Shown here: positions 45,282 through 54,711 of the stretch, piece by piece
Layout of the letters: each line of letters begins with the position of its first letter
Numbering within the stretch: the stretch's first letter is position 1
From: Sulfurimonas sp.
Lineage (GTDB): Bacteria; Campylobacterota; Campylobacteria; Campylobacterales; Sulfurimonadaceae
Direction of reading: 5' to 3'
DNA length: 62,112 bases
Assembly (NCBI GenBank): GCA_028684815.1
Contig: JAQUFE010000010.1
Coordinates: 1 to 62,112 of the forward strand
The notes under the pieces: model-generated
Databases searched by the model: none
The model's input: the letters and a program-made list of their open reading frames with translations, nothing else
What the model was told of the DNA's origin: nothing
Position numbers and translations under genes: made by a program

Positions 45282-45355
45282 ACAAAGGGTGTCAGGCACC
45301 AAAACAAAAACAAGGCACCAAAACAGGAACAAAACTTAGTTTTTTCTTAATTTAT
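45282..45355 (+). repeat. Family-2 repeat with internal duplication
   Basis: GGGTGTCAGGCACC, then a second partial start (CAAGGCACCAAAACAGGAAC), then AACTTAGTTTTTTCTTAA. Followed by an intrinsic terminator at 45370. Confidence 0.8.
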
Positions 45356-45369
45356 CTAACACCCTTTTA

Positions 45370-45418
45370 GCCTCACAAGACTCCCAAAGGAGTAAGAGGG
45401 GCTTTTTTTTGCTTTCCT
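45370..45418 (+). terminator. Intrinsic terminator
   Basis: CCTC-acaag-ACTCC-caaa-GGAGT-aa-GAGG followed by GGCTTTTTTTT. Confidence 0.7.
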
Positions 45419-45738
45419 CACAATAAAATAATATCAACAACCGCCTTAGGCACAAAACGATATGTCTCCCTGCTAATATCTCTAACAGTATTAGAGTGTA
45501 TCTTACAATTATCTGCTTGCTGCAATGATACTAGCCACCGTTTTGCAAAAGAGATTGTTTATGGGAAATTGGTCTGCTCTGGACCACAAACTCAACTGCG
45601 GCTAATGCCAAGATAGCAAAAACCAAATTCAAATATGTGATGTAACCATCTATAACGATAATAGAATCGTAAACTGTACTTTTGTCTATTTTAACTCTAA
45701 AATAGTACATAGAAGCCGTATCAGACTTGGTTTTAGAT

Positions 45739-45903
45739 ATGTATAAAAAAAGAAAAGAAGACTCTAAATATACTCTTGACAATGAAACTGACAACTATGC
45801 TTACTTCCAACAAAAAGATTATATGAGCTATGAAGCTCACCATGTTAAATCACCAGTTGGTATGGTAATATATGAAAGTTCATACGTCTTTGATATAAAG
45901 TAA
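45739..45903 (+). pseudogene. 3' remnant of an unidentified gene
   Basis: A 54-codon frame (MYKKRKEDSKYTLDNETDNY ... VIYESSYVFDIK) with normal codon use, open a further 11 codons upstream to a TAG. The preceding 45430-45705 contains only broken frames, so this looks like the C-terminus of a decayed gene. Family not recognised; it is not obviously the missing part of the Mrr-STAND gene. Confidence 0.4.
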
Positions 45904-45939
45904 CTAGAACTTCTTTAGATTCGCATGAGACACAGATGA

Positions 45940-46117
45940 TAATTGAATACTCTGAAGAATTATTAGGTTGGATCCTGAATCAAGTTCAGGATGACAGTTT
46001 GTTTGTTAATGACAGTTTGTTTGTTAATGATAGTTTGTTTGTTCAGGATGACGTGTGTCCCGTCATTCCGTGCTTGACACGAATCTAGTTTATAGATTAA
46101 TCAGATGGTTCAATTTA
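45940..46117. repeat. Family-1 palindromic repeat
   Basis: AATTGAATACTCTGAAGAAT end, GATCCTGAATCAAGTTCAGG hairpin, three GACAGTTTGTTTGTT filler repeats, right hairpin with a one-base loss (GTGCTTGACACGAATC), TTAATCAGATGGTTCAATTT end. Lies just upstream of the cytochrome gene. Confidence 0.88.
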
Positions 46118-46132
46118 GAAAAAAGGATTTCC

Positions 46133-46765
46133 ATGAAAATAGTACTATCTACATTAGCGGTTTTTTTACTTATAGGTTGCAGCAATGACGCTTCAACACA
46201 AAACAAAGTTGTTGAGCAAAAGTCTCAGGTCAAGGCAGAGACTAAAGCAGAAGTAAAAGCAGAGGCTGCAAAAAAAGCGATAACTGAGGCTGTAGAAGAA
46301 GTAAAAGATACAGCTAAAGAAGTGAGCAAAGAGGTAGCACAAAAAGCTCAAGAGGCAACGAAAGAGGTAAAAGAGAAGGCTCAAAAAGTTACAAATGAAG
46401 TAAAAGAAAAAGCTCAAGAAGCTACAAAAGAAGTGAAAGAAAAAGCTCAAACGGTAACAAAAGAAGTAATAGAAAAAGTTACAGAAGTAACAAATGTACT
46501 TAAGCAAGAAATGGCTGTCTCTACAAAAGATGGAGCTGCACTTTACAAATCCTGCGCGGCATGTCACGGAGTAGATGCTTCAAAAGTAGCACTTGGTAAA
46601 TCTGCCGTTATAAAAGGCTGGTCAGCACAAAAATTGGCTGATGCACTAAATGGTTATAAAGCTGGAACTTATGGTGGAGCTATGAAAGGGTTGATGGCTG
46701 GACAAGTTAAAAATCTTAGCGCTGAAGATATAAAAGTATTATCTGAGCATATAGCTAAGTTTTAA
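46133..46765 (+). CDS. Lipoprotein cytochrome c with repeated helical stalk
   Basis: 210 aa. Start ATG 46133 (AAAAAGGA upstream) gives MKIVLSTLAVFLLIGCSNDA, a lipoprotein signal with C at residue 16; a frame open to 46055 only reads the family-1 repeat. Residues about 30-125 are a charged helix built of about 11-residue repeats (KEVKEKAQ, ATKEVKEKAQ, VTNEVKEKAQ) like LEA/apolipoprotein stalks. The C-terminal about 80 residues are a class I cytochrome c with CAACH at about 140-144 and a Met-rich end (GAMKGLMAG). Inferred: envelope-tethered electron carrier reaching across the periplasm. Confidence 0.85.
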   Translation: MKIVLSTLAVFLLIGCSNDASTQNKVVEQKSQVKAETKAEVKAEAAKKAITEAVEEVKDTAKEVSKEVAQKAQEATKEVKEKAQKVTNEVKEKAQEATKEVKEKAQTVTKEVIEKVTEVTNVLKQEMAVSTKDGAALYKSCAACHGVDASKVALGKSAVIKGWSAQKLADALNGYKAGTYGGAMKGLMAGQVKNLSAEDIKVLSEHIAKF

Positions 46766-46813
46766 TATTTTCTGTGAATTTATTTCTAAGTAGGCTTAAG
46801 CAGTAGTACTAGT

Positions 46814-46848
46814 AAGAGCCAAGAATTTTTTATGTTTCTTGACTCTTT
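46814..46848. terminator. Bidirectional terminator
   Basis: AAGAGcCAAGAA pairs with TTCTTGaCTCTT between the convergent cytochrome and peroxiredoxin genes. A similar GAGCCAAG/TTGACTC hairpin lies near 36735. Confidence 0.65.
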
Positions 46849-46861
46849 ATATATAAAGTTA

Positions 46862-47566
46862 CTAAGACATAATCTCTTCGATAGTTATATAATCCCCAAC
46901 TCTACCTGTCATCTGCTCTACATCAGTGTTTACTGGGAGTGTTTTTTTACCAGGAACCCAACCAGCTGGGCATACTTCACCTGTCGCTTCTGCATGTTGC
47001 CATGCTCTTACTTGTCTTAAAAACTCATGTACATTTCTTCCAACCATTGGAGCTTGGACTTCTTGAGCTACTACAGTTCCCTTTGGATTGATTAGAAATC
47101 TTCCACGAAGAGCTACACCCTCTTCTTCGATCATCACGCCAAATGCGCGTGAAACAGCTCCTGTTGTATCAGCGCCTATTGTAAGCTTTAGACCTTTTAA
47201 AAGTGGCTCAGTCTCTACAAATCTTTTGTGAGAGAACTTTGTATCAGTTGAGATGGCAAGTATCTCTACGCCTAGCTCTTCAAACTCATCATATTTTGCG
47301 TTCATTGCAGCTATCTCAGTAGGACAAACAAAGGTAAAGTCCGCAGGATAAAAACAAACTACACTCCACTTTCCTTTATAATCCTCACTTGAAACCTCTG
47401 TGTAATGACCTGTTTTAGAGTCATACGCTTCCATTTTAAACTCTGGTGCTTTTCTTAATACTAAACTTGAACTCATATTTTTTTCCTTTTTTATTATTTC
47501 GTTATCGTTGCTAGAAACTACTGTTTGAACTTCTTTTATTGGTTTTGAACCTGAATCACAAGCCAT
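46862..47566 (-). CDS. Typical 2-Cys peroxiredoxin (AhpC/Prx type)
   Basis: Reduces peroxides with a thiol donor in the cytoplasm. Peroxidatic cysteine in FYPADFTFVCPTEI and resolving cysteine in GEVCPAGWVPGKK. Two in-frame starts each have a strong site: 47566 (AAAGGAAAG; MACDSGSKPIKEVQ, 234 aa) and 47476 (AAAAAAGGAAAAAAAT; MSSSLVLRKAPEF, 204 aa). The shorter product has the usual family length; the extra 30 residues are not part of the fold. Confidence 0.9.
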   Translation of the reverse strand: MACDSGSKPIKEVQTVVSSNDNEIIKKEKNMSSSLVLRKAPEFKMEAYDSKTGHYTEVSSEDYKGKWSVVCFYPADFTFVCPTEIAAMNAKYDEFEELGVEILAISTDTKFSHKRFVETEPLLKGLKLTIGADTTGAVSRAFGVMIEEEGVALRGRFLINPKGTVVAQEVQAPMVGRNVHEFLRQVRAWQHAEATGEVCPAGWVPGKKTLPVNTDVEQMTGRVGDYITIEEIMS

Positions 47567-47772
47567 AAACTTTCCTTTATTTTAAAGTGATGTAAGTATA
47601 TCTAAAGGATAATTATTTTCTTTTAGATATTAATATTATTACTTTTAGTTAAGATTATTATAAGCAATTACCTATAACTCTAAAACTAGCAAGACAATAG
47701 TAATCAAAAAAGCTTTGTGCCTATATCTATTTTGCAAAAGAGTATTTGAGTGAAAAGGAGTTCCCTTTGTTG

Positions 47773-48228
47773 CTACACTTTATAATGTTTTATCAAAAAA
47801 CTGTTGAGTTGGTTTGCAAAGAGTTCGGCATCTTTTTGTGAGAATGGTTTTGGTCCACTTGTGATTTCGCCGCTATCACGGATACTTTCCATCAGGTTGC
47901 GCATTGCTAGGTATTGTTTTATATTGTCCACACTGTAGAGTTCTCCACGATGGTCTATGGCGTGGGCATTTTTGCTAATGACTCTATCTGCGAGCGGTAT
48001 ATCTGCAGTAATGACCAAATCACCCTTTTGAAGCATCTCTACTATCTTGTTATCAGCTTCATCTGCAAGGGTATCAACTATGATGTACTCTATATGATGG
48101 GATTTTCCTAAACTTATTTTTTTGTTTGCCAAAACATAGGTTTTTATACTTAGTCTCTCTATAGAGCGCAGTAAAATAGGTTTTAAAAGATTAGGAAAAG
48201 CATCTCCATCTACATATAGGTTAAACAT
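47773..48228 (-). CDS. YaiI/YqxD family protein (DUF188)
   Basis: 151 aa from ATG 48228 (MFNLYVDGDAFPN; GGAG upstream), the normal length; a frame open to 48285 adds an unlikely leader. Family motifs VDGDAFPN, NKIVEMLQKGDLVITADIPL, DHRGELY are present. Predicted PIN-like nuclease fold; the cellular role is unknown. Confidence 0.87.
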   Translation of the reverse strand: MFNLYVDGDAFPNLLKPILLRSIERLSIKTYVLANKKISLGKSHHIEYIIVDTLADEADNKIVEMLQKGDLVITADIPLADRVISKNAHAIDHRGELYSVDNIKQYLAMRNLMESIRDSGEITSGPKPFSQKDAELFANQLNSFLIKHYKV

Positions 48229-48456
48229 AGCAAAGCTCCATTTTTGATAGTAGTTTAGTCTATAGTTACTATGAAAAAGCTTCATATTGAGTTTAATTTG
48301 TTTTAGTATTACTATTTTTTATAAGTACATTACATACTACTTAAACTTATGATATATAGATGAAAATAGTTGCGAATAAGAACCCCAATTAAGACTATTT
48401 AATATCTATAGAAGAAAGAATTTAATACAATTCAATAATTGAACGAAAGAGAGACT

Positions 48457-48840
48457 ATGAACCAAAAAACTTTACCAAACACTCAAGAGAGTGAAGCTCT
48501 TAATGTACTAAGACACATAGAGTCGCACTCATCTCAAAAATCATTGGCTGCTGAGATAGGCTGTAGTGTAGGTAAAGTAAACTATATCCTCAAAGCCTTA
48601 GTGCAAAAAGGTTTTGTCAAGTATGAAAGCTTCTCGAACTCTACCGATAAAAAAAAGTATGCTTATCTACTTACTAAACAAGGATTAGAAGAGAAACTTC
48701 AGCTTACAGAAAAGTTTATAGCAAGAAAGAAAAAAGAGTATGAAGAGTTACAACTAGAACTAGAGATGATGAAAAAAGATAATTTTAACGCCAAGATGCA
48801 TAGCTCTACTAAACAAACAACTAAAAAGCTAGAGAACTAA
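48457..48840 (+). CDS. MarR-type EPS-associated regulator
   Basis: 127 aa winged-helix protein: LNVLRHIESHSSQKSLAAEI, GCSVGKVNYILKALVQKGFV, then a wing and a C-terminal coiled coil. This is the small regulator type placed at the head of exopolysaccharide/glycan clusters. ATG 48457 is preferred over the TTG at 48439. It ends two bases before the flippase gene. Confidence 0.8.
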   Translation: MNQKTLPNTQESEALNVLRHIESHSSQKSLAAEIGCSVGKVNYILKALVQKGFVKYESFSNSTDKKKYAYLLTKQGLEEKLQLTEKFIARKKKEYEELQLELEMMKKDNFNAKMHSSTKQTTKKLEN

Positions 48841-48842
48841 AC

Positions 48843-50180
48843 TTGCTAAAAAAACTAAAATCCCTACAAAATAATCAAGGCTTTATGAAGTACTTCAAAA
48901 ACACTTCATGGCTTTTTGGTGAGAAGATTCTTCGTATGGCTGTAGGGCTTTTTGTTGGCATCTGGGTGGCTAGATATTTGGGGCCTGAGCAGTTTGGGCT
49001 TTTCTCTTATGCTCAGAGTTTTGTAGGGCTATTTGCTGCCATCGCTACACTTGGGCTCGACGGCATAGTGGTGCGAGAACTTGTAAAACATGAGGGCAGA
49101 AGGGATGAACTCATAGGCACAGCTTTTTGGCTCAAAATCATGGGTGCATTTGGTGTCTTGCTCGTCCTAGCCATCGCAGTAAACTTCACTTCAAACGACA
49201 GTTACACAAACATGCTAGTCTTTATCATCGCATCTGCTACGATATTTCAGTCTTTTAATGTCATAGATTTTTACTTCCAAAGCAAAGTATTGAGCCGTTA
49301 TGTAGTCTATGCAAATATCATTTCACTTTTTTTAAGCAGTATAGTAAAAGTTTTTCTTATCCTAAATGAAGCCCCGCTTATAGCCTTCGCATGGGTAGTT
49401 TTGTTTGATAGTTTTGTACTGGCTTGTGGGTTTATATATTTTTACATAAAAAATGGATTAATACTAAATAGTAAACATTTGCTCTTAAATAAAAAAATGG
49501 CAGGATATCTGCTCAAAGAATCTTCTCCATTAATAATCAGTACTTTTGTTGCATCTATATATTTGCAAATAGACCAAATTATGTTGAAAGAACTTATAGA
49601 TGTAAACGCCGTAGGACTCTATGCTGCAGCGACCAAAATAAGTGAACTTTTTTATATTTTCCCTGCAATCGTAACAGCTTCTTTATTTCCAGCTATAGTT
49701 AATGCAAAAAAACTATCTACAGAGTTATATAACATGAGACTACAGAAGCTCTATGATTTAATGGTTTGGGTTTCTATATCCATAGCGATATTTATGACAT
49801 TTGTATTTAGCGAAGGAGTTACACTGCTTTATGGCAAAGAGTTTAATGGTGCGAACAATATATTAGTTGTTCATATTTGGGCTGGGATTATTATCTTTTA
49901 TGGGCATGTAAAACATAAATGGGCGATCAATGAAAATTTAAATAAAGAAGAAGCCTTTATGCTAACCGTTGGGGCTATTTCAAATATTATTTTAAACTAT
50001 ATATTGATTCCAAAATATGGGGCAGTTGGCGCTGCTTATTCCACAATAATAAGTTATTTAATTGGGTATGTAATAATGTCTAGTTTTTTTTCTAAATTCC
50101 ATATTACTTTAACTATGCTTTTGAGAGCCCTTATTTTGCCATATAGATTATTATTAAAAATACAAAACACGAGGAATTAA
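48843..50180 (+). CDS. Polysaccharide flippase (Wzx/PST-like)
   Basis: 445 aa, about 12 to 14 helices, TTG start directly after the regulator stop. N-terminal signature SWLFGEKILRMAVGLFVGIW, YLGPEQFGLFSYAQSF typifies the polysaccharide transport (PST) family. Moves lipid-linked glycans across the inner membrane. Start of a seven-gene collinear block. Confidence 0.88.
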   Translation: MLKKLKSLQNNQGFMKYFKNTSWLFGEKILRMAVGLFVGIWVARYLGPEQFGLFSYAQSFVGLFAAIATLGLDGIVVRELVKHEGRRDELIGTAFWLKIMGAFGVLLVLAIAVNFTSNDSYTNMLVFIIASATIFQSFNVIDFYFQSKVLSRYVVYANIISLFLSSIVKVFLILNEAPLIAFAWVVLFDSFVLACGFIYFYIKNGLILNSKHLLLNKKMAGYLLKESSPLIISTFVASIYLQIDQIMLKELIDVNAVGLYAAATKISELFYIFPAIVTASLFPAIVNAKKLSTELYNMRLQKLYDLMVWVSISIAIFMTFVFSEGVTLLYGKEFNGANNILVVHIWAGIIIFYGHVKHKWAINENLNKEEAFMLTVGAISNIILNYILIPKYGAVGAAYSTIISYLIGYVIMSSFFSKFHITLTMLLRALILPYRLLLKIQNTRN

Positions 50181-50182
50181 CG

Positions 50183-50911
50183 ATGCTTGATTTTTTAAGA
50201 AAAAACCTTTCGCTTAAACAAAAGCAAAAAATATCTTTTGTTTTTTCTAAACTTAAGCTCTTTCTCTATAAAAAGAAAATAGGCAAAAATAGTTATATAG
50301 ATAAAACAGTAAATACATTTGGCTGGGGAAATATAGCAATAGGTTCAAATACACTTGTAGGTGAACAAACATGGTTAAATGTAAATGGTCGTGTTAAAGA
50401 CTTTGACCATATAAAGATTGGAAATTACTGTTACATAGGAAGACGCAACCTGTTAAGTTCAAGTAAAGAGCTTATAATAGGTGATTATGTTATGACAAAC
50501 AATGAGTGTAAGTTTTTAGGTAGTAATCACATATATACAAATCCATTAAAGCCATATATAGCAACTGGAACTATGAATGATGATGTTTTAAAAATTGGTG
50601 TAAATGTTTGGATAGGTGCTAGTGTAATTGTGCTTGGAGCTGTAACTGTTGGACATGGCTCGATAATAGGTGCTGGAAGTGTTGTAACAAAAGATATTCC
50701 ACCTTTTAGCATAGCGGTTGGAAATCCTTGTAGGGTTGTGAAAAGGTTTAATTTTAAAACAAATTTTTGGGAGAGAATTTCCGAGTTTGATGAAAAATTA
50801 GAAAGCTTGATGCCAAATGAAGATAAGTATCTTAAAATTTTAAAAAATAATCAAGAAAATATAAATATGCCAAAGATGGCTGCTACTTCTAAATATGGAG
50901 ATCTATTTTGA
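50183..50911 (+). CDS. Left-handed beta-helix acyltransferase
   Basis: 242 aa with hexapeptide repeats (IGNYCYIGRRN, IGVNVWIGASVIVLGAVTVG, GSIIGAGSVVTKDIPPFSIA) and the terminal AVGNPCRVVKRF, i.e. a WcaF/maa-type O-acetyltransferase. Probably acetylates a sugar of the glycan. Confidence 0.88.
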   Translation: MLDFLRKNLSLKQKQKISFVFSKLKLFLYKKKIGKNSYIDKTVNTFGWGNIAIGSNTLVGEQTWLNVNGRVKDFDHIKIGNYCYIGRRNLLSSSKELIIGDYVMTNNECKFLGSNHIYTNPLKPYIATGTMNDDVLKIGVNVWIGASVIVLGAVTVGHGSIIGAGSVVTKDIPPFSIAVGNPCRVVKRFNFKTNFWERISEFDEKLESLMPNEDKYLKILKNNQENINMPKMAATSKYGDLF

Positions 50912-51687
50912 AATGTAAAATATGTGAAGAAAAAAGTAACTATGTTTTTAAAGCAAAAATATTAAACAGTCATGAGATAGAGTATTTTAAATGTTCTTCT
51001 TGTGGTTTTGTGCAAACCCAAACACCTTATTGGCTAGAAGAAGCCTATAGTGAAGCTATAAGTGTTTCAGATACAGGGGTGATGGCAAGAAATAATAATT
51101 TTGCGAAATCAACTAGTATCATTTTTTCGTTACTCTCCATAAAAAATGGAATTTTTTTAGATTATGGTGGTGGGTATGGAATATTTACTAGACTTATGAG
51201 AGATAAAGGATTTGACTTTTTTTGGTATGACAAATATGCAACAAACTTAGTTGCTAGAGGATTTGAAGGAGACGTTATAAATAATAGATATGAAGCTATA
51301 ACATCTTTTGAAAACTTTGAACATTTTGAAAATCCTATGCAAGAGATAGAAAAAATATTTTCATTAACTGATACTATTTTGTTTTCTACAGAGTTAGTAC
51401 CAGATGCAACTCCAAAACCAGATGAATGGTGGTACTATTGCCTTGAACACGGACAGCATATATCTCTTTTTTCAAAAAAAAGTTTAGAGTATATAGCTAG
51501 TAAATATGGCTACAATCTAATCTCAAACAACAGGAATCTTCATATCTTCTCAAAAAAGAAAATTTCAAATAAGATATTTTTATTAGAAAAAATAATAAAA
51601 AAATTGCAACTAGATAAATTTTTCGAGCAAACTCCAAAAACAAATGATGATATGTATAAGATGATAGAAAAAATGAGCAAGATATGA
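50908..51687 (+). CDS. SAM-dependent methyltransferase with zinc-binding N-terminus
   Basis: 259 aa, TTG start overlapping the previous stop (TTGA). CKIC...CSSC at the N-terminus is a zinc-binding pair, followed by a class I methyltransferase core (FLDYGGGYGIFTRLM). Likely a sugar methyltransferase of the glycan pathway. Confidence 0.82.
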   Translation: MKCKICEEKSNYVFKAKILNSHEIEYFKCSSCGFVQTQTPYWLEEAYSEAISVSDTGVMARNNNFAKSTSIIFSLLSIKNGIFLDYGGGYGIFTRLMRDKGFDFFWYDKYATNLVARGFEGDVINNRYEAITSFENFEHFENPMQEIEKIFSLTDTILFSTELVPDATPKPDEWWYYCLEHGQHISLFSKKSLEYIASKYGYNLISNNRNLHIFSKKKISNKIFLLEKIIKKLQLDKFFEQTPKTNDDMYKMIEKMSKI

Positions 51688-52601
51688 AAAAAATACTTAT
51701 AACAGGTGCAAAAGGGTTTTTAGGCTCAAATACATCAAGATACTTTAAAAACTTAGGATACCAAACTTACGGTATTGGTCATGGAGGATTATCAGTAGAA
51801 GAATCTCAAAAAATTGGTTTGGATTATTGGAAAAAAGATGATGTTTCTATAGAGTCTATTTTGGAATTTGAGCAAAAATTTGATTTGATTGTGCATTGTG
51901 GAGGGAGTGGTTCTGTTGGATTTTCTATTGAGTATCCTTATGATGACTTTAAAAAAACAGTCGATGGAACACTTGAAGTTTTAGAGTATATGAGACTTTA
52001 TAACAAAGATGCGCATCTTATATATCCATCAAGCCCAGCAGTTCAAGGAGAACATCCAAATAGCCCAATAAAAGAGTGCTATGTTGGTAAACCTGCATCG
52101 CCTTATGGATATCATAAAAAAATATCAGAAGATTTATGCCAAAGTTATTCAGAGAAGTATGGTTTAAAAGTATCTGTTATCCGCCTTTTTTCAGTATATG
52201 GTGAAGGACTTAAAAAACAACTCTTGTGGGATGCATATAAAAAAATACAAAATGCCGATAGCGAAGTACTCTTTTGGGGTACAGGGGAAGAGACAAGAGA
52301 TTTTATACATGTAAATGATGTGTTGTCTATAATCACAAAGCTTTTAAAAACGGATAGTAAATTTGTTATACTAAATGGTGGAACAGGATTAAAATATACA
52401 ATAAAAGACGTAGTAGAGATGATTCGGGACTTAGTAAATCCAGATGTAAATATAGGTTTTAACAAACAAGTAAATATAGGAAATCCTATATATTATTGGG
52501 CAGATTTAGAAAAGCTTGAAAAGTATAATTTTAAAGCGGATATAAAGTTAGAGTATGGAATAAAAAGTTTTATAGCATGGGCAAAGGGCGAAAATGATTA
52601 G
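51684..52601 (+). CDS. NAD-dependent sugar epimerase/dehydratase
   Basis: 305 aa extended SDR. The nucleotide-binding motif KKILITGAKGFLGSNTS has the GxxGxxG pattern. The active-site motif is YGYHKK (YxxxK) with the serine in YPSSPAVQGE. Overlaps its neighbours by 4 and 8 nt. Confidence 0.88.
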   Translation: MKKILITGAKGFLGSNTSRYFKNLGYQTYGIGHGGLSVEESQKIGLDYWKKDDVSIESILEFEQKFDLIVHCGGSGSVGFSIEYPYDDFKKTVDGTLEVLEYMRLYNKDAHLIYPSSPAVQGEHPNSPIKECYVGKPASPYGYHKKISEDLCQSYSEKYGLKVSVIRLFSVYGEGLKKQLLWDAYKKIQNADSEVLFWGTGEETRDFIHVNDVLSIITKLLKTDSKFVILNGGTGLKYTIKDVVEMIRDLVNPDVNIGFNKQVNIGNPIYYWADLEKLEKYNFKADIKLEYGIKSFIAWAKGEND

Positions 52602-53757
52602 AGTTGCTTTTATAGGAGCTGTTTCAAAAGAGTGGATGGGCGGATTAAATTATTTTAAAAACCTTTTATATGCACTTTCTACTATTGAAAAAAGGGAGCT
52701 TGAAGTTTTTGTGTTTGTTGGTAAAAATACCGATGAAGATATAAAAACTATGTTTAGGCAATATGCAGTGGTAATAGAAGATAGTATATTTGATAGAAAA
52801 AGTATAAAGTGGTTTTTGCACAAAATAGAAAACAAATTTTTCAAAACAAATTTTATACTAGAAAGTGTTCTAAAAAAATATGATATAAAAGTACTCTCAC
52901 ACTCAAGCATTGTGCGATTAAACGGTATAAAGACTATCAACTGGATACCAGACTTTCAACATTTGCATCTTATGGATATGTTTTCACAAAATGAGATAAA
53001 AAATCGAGATGCTAACTTTATAAATCTGATTAAAAATAGTCATAAAATAGTTTTAAGCAGCTATGACGCTCTAAATGACCTTAAAGTATTTGCACCTGAG
53101 CACATAGCAAAAGCGGATGTTTTGCAGTTCGTTTCTCAACCAGATGTAAAGTACTTTAGTTTAACTCAAAAAAATGAAGAGAAATTACGAGAAAAATATA
53201 ATCTTAAAGATGAGTTTTTCTATATACCAAACCAATTTTGGAAACATAAAAACCATATGCTAGTTCTTCAAGCAGTAAAGATGTTGGTTGATGATGGGAT
53301 TCGCATCTGTGTAGTTTGTACGGGCTATTTAAAAGACTACAGAAATAAAAATCATATAGATGAGATTGAGGATTTTATTAAAATCAACAAACTAGAAGAC
53401 AATATGAAACTGCTAGGACTTGTTGAGTATGAAGATGTATTTGGGTTGATAAAGTTTTCAAAAGCGGTGATAAATCCATCTTTATTTGAGGGCTGGAGTT
53501 CTACTGTAGAGGAGTGTAAAAGTGTAGCAAAAGAGATGATACTCTCAGACTTAGATGTGCATAAAGAGCAATATCCTACAGCTACATTTTTCCAAAGGAA
53601 GAGTGCAGAGTCTCTAAAATCTATTCTAAAAGACTATGAAAGTTTAGAGCATGACAAAGAGATAGAAACCTTAGAAATAAGAACAAAACTATTTGCAAAT
53701 AGATATGTTGAAATAGTTAAAGAGGTTGTGAATGACAACGAAATACAGAAGAAGTGA
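52594..53757 (+). CDS. Glycosyltransferase family 4-like
   Basis: 387 aa GT-B enzyme. C-terminal GT4 features FYIPNQFWKHKNHMLVLQAV and the EX7E-like INPSLFEGWSSTVEECKS are present. Transfers a sugar onto the lipid-linked glycan; acceptor unknown. Confidence 0.85.
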   Translation: MIRVAFIGAVSKEWMGGLNYFKNLLYALSTIEKRELEVFVFVGKNTDEDIKTMFRQYAVVIEDSIFDRKSIKWFLHKIENKFFKTNFILESVLKKYDIKVLSHSSIVRLNGIKTINWIPDFQHLHLMDMFSQNEIKNRDANFINLIKNSHKIVLSSYDALNDLKVFAPEHIAKADVLQFVSQPDVKYFSLTQKNEEKLREKYNLKDEFFYIPNQFWKHKNHMLVLQAVKMLVDDGIRICVVCTGYLKDYRNKNHIDEIEDFIKINKLEDNMKLLGLVEYEDVFGLIKFSKAVINPSLFEGWSSTVEECKSVAKEMILSDLDVHKEQYPTATFFQRKSAESLKSILKDYESLEHDKEIETLEIRTKLFANRYVEIVKEVVNDNEIQKK

Positions 53758-53760
53758 TAA

Positions 53761-54693
53761 ATGACAAATACAATATGCCAAGATGCTAGATATAGCACGA
53801 CTAGACTAATAACAAAAGATAAAGCTGGGAACCTGCCATTTTTAAATGAGGGTGAGGGTATAAGAAGTGAGGGTGGTCTAAGGACAAAAGGGCATTTCAA
53901 AAAATCTTACAAAGATAAACCTCTTATAAGCATAATCACAGTTGTTTACAATGGCGAAGAACACCTAGAAAAAACTGTGCAAAGTGTGATAAACCAAACT
54001 TATGACAATGTAGAGTATATCATCGTAGATGGTGGCTCAAACGATGGTACTTTGGAGATTATTAAGAAGTATGAAGATAGGATTGATTATTGGTTAAGCG
54101 AGAAAGATGCTGGGATTTATGATGCCATGAACAAGGGTGTAAAACTCTGTAGTGGTGAAGTGATTGGGCTTATAAATGCGGATGATTGGTATGAGCTAGA
54201 TGGTGTGAGGGAAATCTCTAAAGCATATACTCTTTCTGATAAAAAAACTATCTTTTATGCCCATCTAAATACTATACTAGATGATAAAAAATCTTATATA
54301 GCTTACCCATCTCAAGATCTTTTCATGCTAAAAAAAGGCATGATATTAAGTCATCCAACTGTATTTGTACCTAAAGAAATCTACAATAGACATGGCCTGT
54401 TTTCAACTAAGTATAAAATAGCATCTGATTGGGATTTGATGCTAAGGCTCTATTTAGCAGGGGTAAATTTTCATGAAATCAAATCAGTAGTAGCAAACTT
54501 CAGAATAGGTGGAGCAAGTTTTGTCATTGATAAAAACTCAGTAAAAGAAAAACATGAAATTAGAAAAGATCATAAAGTATATAACTTTATAGATAAGTAT
54601 TATGTTTTGGATTTGCTAAAGTTGGCTATTTTTGGAAAATATGTTGCAAAAATATCCTTGTTAAAACAATCTTTTTTTAGTAAACTAAAATAA
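53761..54693 (+). CDS. Glycosyltransferase family 2
   Basis: 310 aa GT-A enzyme: LISIITVVYNGEEHLEKTVQ, IIVDGGSNDGTLEII, and the DxD region INADDWYELDGV. A 50-residue N-terminal extension (ends GGLRTKGHFKKSYKDK) is common in this subfamily. ATG follows TGATAA of the previous gene. Confidence 0.86.
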   Translation: MTNTICQDARYSTTRLITKDKAGNLPFLNEGEGIRSEGGLRTKGHFKKSYKDKPLISIITVVYNGEEHLEKTVQSVINQTYDNVEYIIVDGGSNDGTLEIIKKYEDRIDYWLSEKDAGIYDAMNKGVKLCSGEVIGLINADDWYELDGVREISKAYTLSDKKTIFYAHLNTILDDKKSYIAYPSQDLFMLKKGMILSHPTVFVPKEIYNRHGLFSTKYKIASDWDLMLRLYLAGVNFHEIKSVVANFRIGGASFVIDKNSVKEKHEIRKDHKVYNFIDKYYVLDLLKLAIFGKYVAKISLLKQSFFSKLK

Positions 54694-54711
54694 TCTCTCA
54701 AGGACTAAAGT

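Noticed and set aside
45531-45794. 87-aa ORF on the minus strand
   Set aside because: Antisense to the more gene-like 3' remnant at 45739-45903 and without a ribosome site.
46055-46132. Upstream extension of the cytochrome gene
   Set aside because: The first 26 codons of the longer frame are encoded by the family-1 repeat, and a proper lipoprotein signal with ribosome site begins at 46133.
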